A stretch of 64,000 bases of DNA. Origin: JBHJGP01 sp050331695. GTDB lineage: Bacteria > Pseudomonadota > Alphaproteobacteria > Geminicoccales > Geminicoccaceae. The DNA is taken from NCBI GenBank assembly GCA_050331695.1, contig JBHJGP010000013.1, positions 214,391-278,390 on the forward strand, given 5' to 3'. Under the pieces are notes generated by a model. That model made no database searches. It was not told the origin of the DNA and saw only the letters and a program-made list of their open reading frames with translations. Shown piece by piece: positions 15,878 through 24,311 of this stretch. Each line of letters opens with the position of its first letter. Positions within the stretch are counted from its first letter, which is position 1. A program made the translations under genes and the position numbers.

Positions 15878-17269
15878 ATGCTGCAGGTTCAGTTCGTCGC
15901 TTTGACCATCGTGCTGGTCTCCGTTGCCGGGTTCGTGCTCGGCCGGCAGCGTTCCTTGGTTCTGGCGGACGGCAAACGGCGCAACCTACATTCCCTGCCC
16001 CACTATCATGGCTGGTTCGCGCTGCTGGCGACACTGCTTCCGGGGCTGATCGCGCTGGGACTTTATCTCGCCTTTCGCCAGCCCGTCCTCGACTGGCTGA
16101 CGCTTCGCCAGCTGCCCCAACATCTGGCGGACCAGGGCGCAGGTGATGTGTCCTTATTGATGTCGCGGGTCCAGCGTGCCGCGGCAGGGGCTGATGTTTT
16201 GGGTGGTCTGCCCGAAGGCGCGGCGCCGGTCGCAGATTATCTAGCCTCAGCCCAACGGTGGGCCGCGTGGCTGGCGATCCCGATCGTAGCACTGCCGGCA
16301 TTTGCCGGTTTCGCCTACAGCCAAAGCCGGCTCGCACCTGCGTTCCGCGCGCGGAACATGACGGAAAAGATCATCCGGGCGCTGATGATCGCCTGCGCCG
16401 TGGTTGCGATTCTGACCACCTTCGGCATCGTCATGTCGGTGCTGTTCGAGGCGATCCGTTTCTTCAGCCGGGTTTCAATCCTCGAGTTCTTCACATCCCT
16501 CACCTGGAACCCCGGAACCGCGATCCGCGAAGATCAGGCTGCCGGCGCGCAGCAAGGTGAGTTCGGCATCATTCCGCTCTTTGCCGGCACGCTCTTGATC
16601 GCAACCATCGCCATGACGGTGGCCGTGCCCTTGGGTCTTCTGGCGGCGATCTATCTGTCGGAGTACGCCAACCGCCGCGTCCGCGGCTTCTTGAAGCCTC
16701 TTCTGGAGATCCTCGCCGGAATACCGACCGTCGTTTACGGCGTTTTCGCCGCGCTCACGGTCGGGCCGTTCATCATCGACATCGGTGGAAGTCTCGGCCT
16801 CGACGTCGGAGCGAAATCGGCGCTCGCCGCCGGCAGCGTCATGGGGATCATGATCATTCCCTTCATTTCTTCGCTCTCGGACGACGCGATCACGGCGGTG
16901 CCGCAAAAGCTGCGGGACGGTGCCTACATGCTCGGTGCCACGCAGGGTGAGGCCATCATCAAGGCCGTTCTGCCGGCAGCGCTGCCGGGGTTGGTTGGCG
17001 CCGTTCTCTTGGCGATCAGCCGGGCCATCGGCGAGACCATGATCGTCCTGCTGGCCGCCGGTCTTCGGGCCAATCTCACCGCCAATCCGCTCGACACCAC
17101 GACCACCGTCACCGTTCAGATCGCCAGTCTCCTCACCGGCGATCAGCGCTTCGACAGCGCGAAGACGCTCTCGGCCTTTGCACTCGGCCTCGTTCTGTTC
17201 GTCGTCACGCTGATGCTCAATGTCGGCGCGCTCAAATTCAGCCAGCACTACCGGGAAAAATATGACTGA
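15878..17269 (+). CDS. pstC: Phosphate ABC transporter permease PstC, long form
   Basis: At 463 residues it has an N-terminal extension of about 150 residues with two extra membrane segments, as in many alphaproteobacterial PstC proteins. The transport core carries LKPLLEILAGIPTVVYG, then the EAA-type loop LRDGAYMLGATQGEAIIKAVLPAALPG and SRAIGETMIVLLAAG. ATG 15878 is preferred to the overlapping TTG at 15875. It forms the inner-membrane phosphate channel with PstA, whose start overlaps its end by 8 bp. Confidence 0.92.
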   Translation: MLQVQFVALTIVLVSVAGFVLGRQRSLVLADGKRRNLHSLPHYHGWFALLATLLPGLIALGLYLAFRQPVLDWLTLRQLPQHLADQGAGDVSLLMSRVQRAAAGADVLGGLPEGAAPVADYLASAQRWAAWLAIPIVALPAFAGFAYSQSRLAPAFRARNMTEKIIRALMIACAVVAILTTFGIVMSVLFEAIRFFSRVSILEFFTSLTWNPGTAIREDQAAGAQQGEFGIIPLFAGTLLIATIAMTVAVPLGLLAAIYLSEYANRRVRGFLKPLLEILAGIPTVVYGVFAALTVGPFIIDIGGSLGLDVGAKSALAAGSVMGIMIIPFISSLSDDAITAVPQKLRDGAYMLGATQGEAIIKAVLPAALPGLVGAVLLAISRAIGETMIVLLAAGLRANLTANPLDTTTTVTVQIASLLTGDQRFDSAKTLSAFALGLVLFVVTLMLNVGALKFSQHYREKYD

Positions 17270-18563
17270 CAGGGGCACCACAGGAGGAAGCCACCGGGAT
17301 CTCGGCCGTCTTCAACAAAGGCTGCGCGGGCGCCGGCGGTCGGGCCATATTCTCAAATACTCAGGGCTCGGTGCGATCCTGATCGCGCTCACCATGCTGG
17401 GCGTTCTGTTGTTTTCGATCATCAGCCAGGGCTGGACCGGTTTTCTTCAGACTCAGGTCCAACTGGACGTCGTTTACGATCCGGAGCTGATCGCCGAGCC
17501 CGGCACCACCGACGCGGAAACGTTGAAGGACGGCCGCTTCCAAGAGATCGCGCTGAACGCGCTTCGAGAGATCGTGGGCGAGACCAGCGACGATCAGACA
17601 CGAGCGCTTTCGGCGCTGTTATCCGGCTCCGTCCGTTTTCGTCTGCAGGACCGCGTGGTCAACGACCCGAACCTGATCGGCAAGTCGGAAACCTTGTGGT
17701 TTCCGACATCCAGCAACATCGACATGGCGTTCAAGGAAAAGGTCAATCTCGATATTGCCGAAGAGGACCGTCAGCTATCGGATCGCCAGGTCGCCTGGTT
17801 TCGAACCCTCGTCGATCAGGACCGCCTCAGAACGGTCTTTTCCACGGGCTTTTTCCTCAATAGCGACAGCCGCTCACCGGAGCTGGCGGGTCTTTGGGCG
17901 GGGATCGTCGGCTCGGCCATGATGCTTGCGATCACGCTTGTCTTTTCCTTTCCGATCGCGGTGATGGCGGCCGTTTACCTGGAGGAGTTTGCGCCCAAGA
18001 ACCGGTGGACCGAGCTGATCGAGGTCAACATCAACAATCTGGCGGCGGTGCCGTCCATCATCTTTGGTCTTCTCGGTCTCGCCGTGTTCCTGAACACCCT
18101 CGGATTTCCGCGCTCCTCGCCGCTTGCCGGTGGTGCCGTGCTGGTCCTGATGACGCTGCCGATCATCATCATCGCGGCGCGCTCGGCGCTTCGCTCGGTG
18201 CCGCCCAGCTACCGGGAAGGTGCGCTGATGATGGGCGCATCGCATCAGCAGGCGGTGATGAGCCAGGTGTTGCCAGTGGCGCTGCCGGGTATGCTCACCG
18301 GCACCATTATCGGCCTCGCCCAGGCACTCGGCGAGACGGCGCCGTTGCTGCTTATCGGCATGGTCGCTTTCGTCGCCACGCCACCCGGCGGCCTGGTGGA
18401 CACCGCCACAGCATTGCCGGTTCAAATCTATTTGTGGGCGAATGCTCCGGAGCAGGGTTTCGCTGAGAAAACCCAGGCCGCGATTATGGTTTTGCTGGCC
18501 TTTCTGTTGATCATGAACGCGACCGCGATCTTCTTCCGAAACCGTTTCCAGAAACGTCGCTAG
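17262..18563 (+). CDS. pstA: Phosphate ABC transporter permease PstA, long form
   Basis: The 433-residue protein has an N-terminal membrane helix, then a soluble insertion of about 150 residues that is probably periplasmic. The permease core follows, with FAPKNRWTELIEVNINNLAAVPSIIFG, YREGALMMGASHQQAVMSQVLPVALPG (EAA loop) and ALGETAPLLLIGM. I set the start at ATG 17262, overlapping pstC by 8 bp, because the longer reading only adds residues inside pstC. It pairs with PstC. Confidence 0.92.
   Translation: MTDRGTTGGSHRDLGRLQQRLRGRRRSGHILKYSGLGAILIALTMLGVLLFSIISQGWTGFLQTQVQLDVVYDPELIAEPGTTDAETLKDGRFQEIALNALREIVGETSDDQTRALSALLSGSVRFRLQDRVVNDPNLIGKSETLWFPTSSNIDMAFKEKVNLDIAEEDRQLSDRQVAWFRTLVDQDRLRTVFSTGFFLNSDSRSPELAGLWAGIVGSAMMLAITLVFSFPIAVMAAVYLEEFAPKNRWTELIEVNINNLAAVPSIIFGLLGLAVFLNTLGFPRSSPLAGGAVLVLMTLPIIIIAARSALRSVPPSYREGALMMGASHQQAVMSQVLPVALPGMLTGTIIGLAQALGETAPLLLIGMVAFVATPPGGLVDTATALPVQIYLWANAPEQGFAEKTQAAIMVLLAFLLIMNATAIFFRNRFQKRR
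17636..17645 (+). repeat. TTTT[TC]GTCTG motif, copy 8
   Basis: Inside pstA, read Arg-Phe-Arg-Leu. Confidence 0.7.
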
Positions 18564-18576
18564 CGCCCTGGGGAGG

Positions 18577-19455
18577 ATGATGACCGAAAGAGCCGACAAT
18601 GAGGGCGATCGACAATCGCCGATCGGAGCGCGTGACGGTGGCGCCAAGGCAGCCTCTTCGACCAGAGGAAATGGTGAAGATCGCAGCGGCGAATACGGCA
18701 AGCTCAAAATGCAGGCCGAGGACGTCAACGTCTGGTACGACGATTTTCACGCGATCAAATCGGTCGATCTGGAGGTGCGTCCCAACGAAATTCTGGCGTT
18801 GATGGGGCCTTCCGGTTGCGGCAAGTCGACGTTTCTTCGATGCCTCAACCGCATGAACGATCCGATCGAGGCATCGAAAGTGACCGGCCGGATCCTGCTC
18901 GACGACCAGGACATCTACGGCGAGGATTACGATCCGGTTCTGGTCCGGGTTCGGGTCGGCATGGTCGCGCAGGCACCCAATCCGTTCCCCAAGTCGATCT
19001 TCGAGAATGTCGCTTTCGGGCCCAGGCTCCACGGTCTGATCGACAGTAAGGACGAGCTCGAAGAAATCGTTGAGACCAGCCTCAAGCGTGCCGGTCTCTG
19101 GAAAGAGGTTAAGGACAAGCTGAACCAGCCAGGCCTCGCGCTTTCCGGCGGTCAGCAGCAGCGTTTGTGCATTGCGCGGGCGATTGCCAACGAGCCCGAA
19201 GTCATCCTGATGGACGAGCCCTGTTCATCCCTCGATCCGGTCTCAACCCAGACGATCGAGGAACTGATGAAGGAACTGCGCGAGGAATTCACGGTTGTGA
19301 TCGTCACCCACAACATGGAACAGGCCGAGCGCGTGAGCACCCGGGTCGCCTATTTTCATCTGGGCGAGCTGGTCGAGGTCGGGCCGACCGACGACATCAT
19401 CAAGGATCCGGACGACGAGCGGACGCAGAACTATGTCGCCGGACGGATCGGCTGA
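18577..19455 (+). CDS. pstB: Phosphate ABC transporter ATP-binding protein
   Basis: The protein has Walker A GPSGCGKST, Q-loop AQAPNPFPKSI, signature LSGGQQQRLCIARAIA, Walker B VILMDEPCSSLDP and H-loop VTHNMEQAERVS, all typical of PstB. From ATG 18577 it is 292 residues with a polar extension of about 40 residues. The GGGAGG site directly abuts this ATG, so a later start, for example ATG 18709 giving the usual 248-residue PstB, is possible. It energises PstCA. No phoU gene follows, which is unusual for pst operons. Confidence 0.93.
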   Translation: MMTERADNEGDRQSPIGARDGGAKAASSTRGNGEDRSGEYGKLKMQAEDVNVWYDDFHAIKSVDLEVRPNEILALMGPSGCGKSTFLRCLNRMNDPIEASKVTGRILLDDQDIYGEDYDPVLVRVRVGMVAQAPNPFPKSIFENVAFGPRLHGLIDSKDELEEIVETSLKRAGLWKEVKDKLNQPGLALSGGQQQRLCIARAIANEPEVILMDEPCSSLDPVSTQTIEELMKELREEFTVVIVTHNMEQAERVSTRVAYFHLGELVEVGPTDDIIKDPDDERTQNYVAGRIG

Positions 19456-19462
19456 CGGTCGA

Positions 19463-20311
19463 CTAACCCGTCACTCGCTCGAACCAGTCGAGCGCCAGAT
19501 CCGCCCAGCCATCCGGCACGCCGTGACCGCCATTGTGCAGGCAAAGCTGAAGTTCAGTATCGCCGGTGCACTCGGCCCAGATCCGACAGCGAAACTGATC
19601 GCCCATGGCAAAGTCATCGGGTCTGACGCCCGCGCAGCCATTGGTCGCGCGCAGGATCTGAAGGCCTTGGAAAACGTCGCCCTGGCCACGTTCATCGGAT
19701 GTCCAGCGCCCCTCAAGAGGAACGGTTGTGTCGACGAAGCCGTGGGTGTGCAGCATGTTCATCGGGCCCGAAGCACATTGCTCGGGCAGCGGGATCCAGA
19801 AGGCGCCGGCCACGGGCGCGAAGGCGACGAACTCGACATCGCTATGACATGCCAGGTCCCAGACAAACGAGCCGCCTCGCGAGTAACCGGTGACGAGAAG
19901 TTTCGACAGATCGACGTCAAAGCGCTGTTCGGCATCGTCCAGAACTTGAGCCGTGAACGCGAAATCATCACGCCAAGGCTCACGTCCGTCCTTGAGCGCC
20001 CAGTTGTTACCCCAGCGAGCTCCGGGCCCTGGCGGGGTGATGCCGGTCGGCGCGATCACGCCATAGCCCCGCTCCAGAAACGGGTCGACGAAGGTCTCGT
20101 TGGTCACCACCGCTCCGCCATTGCCGCCGGCGCCATGGAAGTAGAGAACGAAGCCCTTGGCCGGATCCTCGGGCAAGGCGATGTTGTAGGTGCCAAGCTC
20201 GACCTCGCAAGGTTCGTCCAGCCCGCAATTGCCGTTGGCCATCGCCGTTGCGGGCGCCAGCGCAATCGCGCACGATAGGAACAAGGAACGCTTCGTCAGA
20301 CCATCCAACAT
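19463..20311 (-). CDS. Secreted alpha/beta-hydrolase, PHB-depolymerase/feruloyl-esterase-like (LpqC family)
   Basis: The 282-residue protein, starting at ATG 20311, has a signal peptide ending ATAMANG. The hydrolase fold shows VLYFHGAGGNGG (oxyanion region), the nucleophile elbow GYSRGGSF, HGFVDTTVP (acid region) and the catalytic His in LHNGGHGVPDGW. Relatives cleave polyhydroxybutyrate, feruloyl or acetyl esters outside the cell. Cys pairs (NCGLDEPC and others) suggest disulphides, consistent with export. It converges on pstB, leaving 7 bp. Confidence 0.8.
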   Translation of the reverse strand: MLDGLTKRSLFLSCAIALAPATAMANGNCGLDEPCEVELGTYNIALPEDPAKGFVLYFHGAGGNGGAVVTNETFVDPFLERGYGVIAPTGITPPGPGARWGNNWALKDGREPWRDDFAFTAQVLDDAEQRFDVDLSKLLVTGYSRGGSFVWDLACHSDVEFVAFAPVAGAFWIPLPEQCASGPMNMLHTHGFVDTTVPLEGRWTSDERGQGDVFQGLQILRATNGCAGVRPDDFAMGDQFRCRIWAECTGDTELQLCLHNGGHGVPDGWADLALDWFERVTG

Positions 20312-20450
20312 CCAAGCCTCGCTGTCGCCGCCGGAACCTGACACATAGCTAGGGCCGGCGAAGGCGATAGCCAGGCCGGCAATGCTCGCCTTCTCATGGT
20401 CGGGTGGACGGACACGCGCTCAACAGGCTGACGAAGAAAGGCGGAGAACG

Positions 20451-20795
20451 ATGGCAGGTTCGGTGATGGTTCCCTGGGCCCTTGTCTGGCAGTGGCTGCG
20501 AATGAGTCTGGCGGCGGCGACCACGATCACCATGCGATCCTTCACTATCGGCCAGGCGATGATCGGCCAAAAACGCTGGGACGAGGCCGAGCTCCGGCGG
20601 ATGTGGATGGAAAAGATGCAGGCGGCGACGGAAGCCACGATCGCCATGGCGACGATGGACGGCGGTCGACTGCTGTCATCGATGGGTTCCAAGCGCGCCG
20701 GATCGAGGATGGCCGGTGCCATGACGCGTCCCTACGCCCGCCGGGCCAGCGCCAATGCCCGGCGCCTCACCCGCCCGAGCCGGAAGGGCGGCTGA
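20451..20795 (+). CDS. Small hypothetical protein, phasin-like composition
   Basis: The 114-residue protein starts at ATG 20451 with a GCGGAGAACG ribosome site. It is rich in Ala, Met and Arg, with a helical first half containing a Trp-rich start (VPWALVWQWLRMS) and a basic tail. It has no domain I can name with confidence; the helix-rich, Ala/Met-rich profile loosely resembles small phasin-like or membrane-associated proteins. Its TGA overlaps the ATG of the next gene (TGATG), implying translational coupling to the MetE-like gene. Confidence 0.45.
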   Translation: MAGSVMVPWALVWQWLRMSLAAATTITMRSFTIGQAMIGQKRWDEAELRRMWMEKMQAATEATIAMATMDGGRLLSSMGSKRAGSRMAGAMTRPYARRASANARRLTRPSRKGG

Positions 20796-21934
20796 TGGCG
20801 GCCGCGGAGGCGCGTATCAGAACGACCCATGTCGGCTCGCTGCCGCGACCGGCCGACGTGACGGATCTGGTCTTCGCCGCCGAGCGCGGAGAGGCGGTCG
20901 ACCGGAAGACCATGAAAACCGTCCTTCGATCCGCAGTCGAAGCCGTGGTCGACCGTCAGGCCGAGGTCGGCCTGGACCTGGTCTCCGACGGCGAGATGAG
21001 CAAGATCTCCTATGCCACCTACATCAAGGACCGGCTCACCAACTTCGAAGGTGACAGTCCGCGCAACCCGCCGGCCGATCTGGAGCAATATCCGGGTTTT
21101 CTGAAGAAGCTGGCAACGACTGGAGGAACGCCATCATACAAGCGTCCCCGATGCGTCGGTCCGATCAAGGTCAAGGACCCCCGGCCTTAGGAGGACGACC
21201 TAACCCATTTCACGGCCGCCCTGGAAAAACATGCGAGTGTCGAGGGTTTCATGAACGCGGCGTCGCCCGGTGTCATCGCCCTGTTCCAGCCGTCAGACTA
21301 CCACCAGAGCCATGAGCTGTACCTGGCTGATCTCGCGGCGGCGATGCGCGAGGAATACGAGCGCATCGTGGCGGCCGGTCTCGATTTGCAGATCGACAGC
21401 CCCGACCTCGGTTTGGGCCGGCACGTCATGTTCAAGGACCTCGATGACGATGCTTATCTGAGCCAGGCCGCTCAGCATGTCGAAGCGCTCAACTTCGCCC
21501 TGGAAGGCGTCCCGGCGGACCGGGTCCGCCTGCATGTCTGCTGGGGCAACTATGAAGGGCCCCACACCTGCGATATCGAACTCGCGAAAATCCTGCCGAT
21601 CCTGCTCAAGGCCAAACCCCGAACGCTCTTGTTCGAGTGCGCCAATCCAAGGCACGCCCATGAATGGGCGGCGTTCGAGGATGTGACCCTGCCCGACGAC
21701 TATGTGCTCGTGCCGGGTTGCATCGACAGCACGACCAATTTCGTCGAGCACCCGGAACTGGTTGCCCAGCGGATCCTGCGGTTCACCGCGATCGTCGGTC
21801 CGGAACGGGTGATCGCCGGCACCGACTGCGGTTTTTCGACCTTCGCCGGTTTCGGCACCATCGATCCTGACATCGTCTACGCCAAGCTCGAAAGCCTGGT
21901 TGAGGGCGCTCGGCTCGCCAGCGCCCGGCTCTGA
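20795..21934 (+). pseudogene. Cobalamin-independent methionine-synthase-like (MetE C-terminal type), broken by in-frame TAG
   Basis: Frame 2 encodes about 380 residues of a UROD/MetE-like methyltransferase. It starts RTTHVGSLPRP, with zinc-ligand segments HVCWGNYEGPHTCD and ECANPRHAHEW and the distal CGFSTFAGFG. A TAG at 21188-21190 interrupts it; the same frame continues at once with the conserved EDDLTHFTAAL and later FMNAASPGVIALFQ. A single-base nonsense change (for example from TTG) explains it. The two open pieces (131 and at most about 248 codons) are unlikely to work separately. Catabolic members transfer methyl groups from small methylated compounds. Like the left-edge kinase, this may be decay or a sequence error. 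Confidence 0.85.
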
Positions 21935-21946
21935 GACGGTAGGCCC

Positions 21947-22402
21947 GTGGAAAAGATCTACATCGATGGCGATGCCTGCCCGGTAAAGCACGAAATCTTC
22001 CGGGTGGCTGGGCGCTACGGCTGGGTTGCGGTCGTCGTCGCCAATGGCTGGATGCGCTTGCCCGAGAGCCCGTTGATCGAACGGGTGATCGTCACCGAAG
22101 GCCTGGATCGGGCCGACGATTGGATCGCCGAACGGGCGGGCGCAGGGGACGTGGTGGTGACATCCGATGTGCCTTTGGCGGAGCGCTGCGTCAAAGCGGG
22201 CACCAGGGTACTTTCGCCGACCGGCCGGCCCTTCACGGAAGCGTCGATCGGGCAAGATCTCGCCGTTCGGAATCTGATGACCGGCTTACGGGAGGCGGGC
22301 GAGATCAGCGGCGGGGGCCGCAGTTTCTCGAAGCGCGACAGGTCGGCCTTCTTGATCGCCCTGGACAATGCCATCCAGGCGATTAAACGCACCGGACGCT
22401 AG
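21947..22402 (+). CDS. UPF0178 (YaiI/YqxD, DUF188) family protein
   Basis: The 151-residue protein matches the family: IYIDGDACPVKHEIFRVAGR at the N-terminus, GADDWIAE-like spacing (here RADDWIAERAGAGDVVVTSDVPLAERC) and a C-terminal GGGRSFSKRDRSAFLIALD. The acidic residues in DGDACP and TSDVPLA resemble a PIN-like nuclease site, but the function is uncharacterised. GTG start at 21947, 12 bp after the MetE-like gene. Confidence 0.85.
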   Translation: MEKIYIDGDACPVKHEIFRVAGRYGWVAVVVANGWMRLPESPLIERVIVTEGLDRADDWIAERAGAGDVVVTSDVPLAERCVKAGTRVLSPTGRPFTEASIGQDLAVRNLMTGLREAGEISGGGRSFSKRDRSAFLIALDNAIQAIKRTGR

Positions 22403-22430
22403 CGCACTCCTGTCCCGTGGAACCGTAGCC

Positions 22431-23402
22431 ATGAACACACATGCCGATGCCTGGAGGCCACCCGAGCGGGTTCTCGTCACCGGCGGCGCCGGTTTTCTGG
22501 GCAGCCATCTCTGCGACCGGCTATTGGAGCGTGGCCAGGAAGTGTTGTGCATCGACAATTACTTCACCGGCGGCCGGCGCAATATCACGCATCTTCTGGA
22601 CCATGCCAATTTCGAGCTTCAGCGCCACGACGTGACCTTTCCGCTCTATGTCGAAGTCGATCAGATCTTCAATCTGGCCTGTCCGGCCTCACCGATCCAC
22701 TATCAGCACGACCCGGTCCAGCCCACCAAGACCAGCGTTCACGGCGCGATCAACATGTTGGGTCTGGCGAAACGGCTGAACGCGAAAATCTTCCAGGCTT
22801 CGACCAGCGAGATCTACGGCGATCCGACTAGGCACCCGCAGACCGAGGATTACTGGGGCAATGTGAACCCGGTGGGCCCGCGCTCCTGTTACGACGAAGG
22901 CAAGCGCTGCGCCGAGACGCTGTTCTTCGACTATTACCGCCAGCATCGTTTACGGATCAAGGTCGCCCGCATCTTCAATACCTACGGCCCCCGCATGCAT
23001 CCCCATGACGGCCGGGTCGTCTCGAACTTCATCATGCAGGCGCTGACCGACGAGCCGATCACGATCTATGGCGACGGTGAACAGACACGATCCTTTTGCT
23101 ACGTCGATGATCTGGTCGCCGGCTTCCTGGCATTGATGGACAGTGCCGACGACATCACCGGACCGATCAATCTCGGCAACCCGTCGGAAATCACCATCCG
23201 CGACCTGGCGCTCAAGATCATCGAGATGACGGGCTCCCGCTCGCAATTGGTCAACAAGGAGCTGCCGACCGACGATCCGGTCCGTCGCCGCCCGGACATC
23301 AGCCGGGCACGGGAACAGTTGGGTTGGCAGCCGGCGACGCCGCTGGAGACGGGTCTCGCCGCGACGATCGCCTATTTTGACGATTTGCTGCGCAAGGGGT
23401 GA
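22431..23402 (+). CDS. UDP-glucuronate decarboxylase (UDP-xylose synthase)-like NAD-dependent epimerase
   Basis: The 323-residue short-chain dehydrogenase has VTGGAGFLGSHLCDRL, the active-site STSEIYGDP and YDEGK (Tyr/Lys pair), NTYGPRMHPHDGRVVSNF and the late CYVDDLVAGF and RRPDI segments that mark UXS-type enzymes. These turn UDP-glucuronic acid into UDP-xylose in the cytoplasm. I chose ATG 22431; the longer reading runs into the previous gene. A pentose nucleotide sugar is relevant to the pentose-lipid-like genes 10 kb downstream, but a link is speculative. Confidence 0.85.
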   Translation: MNTHADAWRPPERVLVTGGAGFLGSHLCDRLLERGQEVLCIDNYFTGGRRNITHLLDHANFELQRHDVTFPLYVEVDQIFNLACPASPIHYQHDPVQPTKTSVHGAINMLGLAKRLNAKIFQASTSEIYGDPTRHPQTEDYWGNVNPVGPRSCYDEGKRCAETLFFDYYRQHRLRIKVARIFNTYGPRMHPHDGRVVSNFIMQALTDEPITIYGDGEQTRSFCYVDDLVAGFLALMDSADDITGPINLGNPSEITIRDLALKIIEMTGSRSQLVNKELPTDDPVRRRPDISRAREQLGWQPATPLETGLAATIAYFDDLLRKG

Positions 23403-23411
23403 GTGGACGCT

Positions 23412-24311
23412 TCAACCGTCATCCGAGGTGACACTGACCTCGACGTCAAGGTGATGGTTTCCGCCGCCGAAAACAACACCGGCCACGGGACTGACGTCTG
23501 TGTAGTCGCGGCCCCAGGCGAGCGTGATGTGTTCGCCCGCCGGAACGACGTCGTTGGTCGGATCGACGTCGATCCAGCCCGCACCCGGAACCCAGACCGA
23601 TATCCAGGCATGGCTGGCATCCGCGCCCACCAGCGCCTCTTCGTCGTCACGCCGGGTGCGCAAATAGCCGCTGACATAGCGCGCCGGCAGGCCGATCGAG
23701 CGCAAACAAGCCAGCGCGATATGGGCGTAGTCCTGGCAGACCCCGCGCCGGCGGGCGAAGGCCTCGGCGGGCAAGGTGGTCACCTCGGTCGCACCGGGAT
23801 CGTAGACCAGATCTTCGTGCAGCCGCCGCGAGAGTTCGAGCACGCCCTCGAGGACGGGCCTTCCGGGCCCGAAACTCGCCCGGGCATAGTCCTGGAAGCG
23901 GTCGTCGGTCGGCACCATCGGTGACGGGTAGGCGAAGGGGGCCGCCTCCATCATGGACACGTCATTCGGATCGGCGGTCTCCGCCGCCACGGTCTCGAAC
24001 GCGGGTGTTGCGGCCGGCAGGGGGATCACCGGCGGGTGGAGCCGGACCCGCGCCTGCATCGTCAGTTCGAGCGCCTTATGGGCGGCATCGATGGTCAACG
24101 ACCGGATGGTGTTGCCGAACGCGTCCAGGTCGCGGCTCGTCCGCTCGACCTTGGGCGAGATCTCCAGGCCCAGGCGCGTCACCGTCTGGTGGTCGGTCGA
24201 GCGCGGATCCAGATGCAGCAGATGGTGGGAGATGCTGACCGGCGCGCTGTAGCTGTAGAGCGTCCGGTGACGGATCCGGTAGCTGAGTGGCGCGCTGCCA
24301 CCGTCAGCCAT
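23412..24311 (-). CDS. Transglutaminase-like cysteine peptidase-fold protein
   Basis: The 299-residue protein has an N-terminal bacterial transglutaminase-associated beta domain (IRHRTLYSYSAPVSISHHLLHLDPR) and a transglutaminase core with the triad Cys in RRGVCQDYAHI, His in DASHAWISVWVP and Asp in GWIDVDPTN. Such proteins usually act as peptidases or acyltransferases and not as true transglutaminases. It is the last gene of the leftward ATP-grasp/alpha-E operon, and its start overlaps the preceding gene by 8 bp. It probably acts on the amide product made by the ligases. Confidence 0.88.
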   Translation of the reverse strand: MADGGSAPLSYRIRHRTLYSYSAPVSISHHLLHLDPRSTDHQTVTRLGLEISPKVERTSRDLDAFGNTIRSLTIDAAHKALELTMQARVRLHPPVIPLPAATPAFETVAAETADPNDVSMMEAAPFAYPSPMVPTDDRFQDYARASFGPGRPVLEGVLELSRRLHEDLVYDPGATEVTTLPAEAFARRRGVCQDYAHIALACLRSIGLPARYVSGYLRTRRDDEEALVGADASHAWISVWVPGAGWIDVDPTNDVVPAGEHITLAWGRDYTDVSPVAGVVFGGGNHHLDVEVSVTSDDG

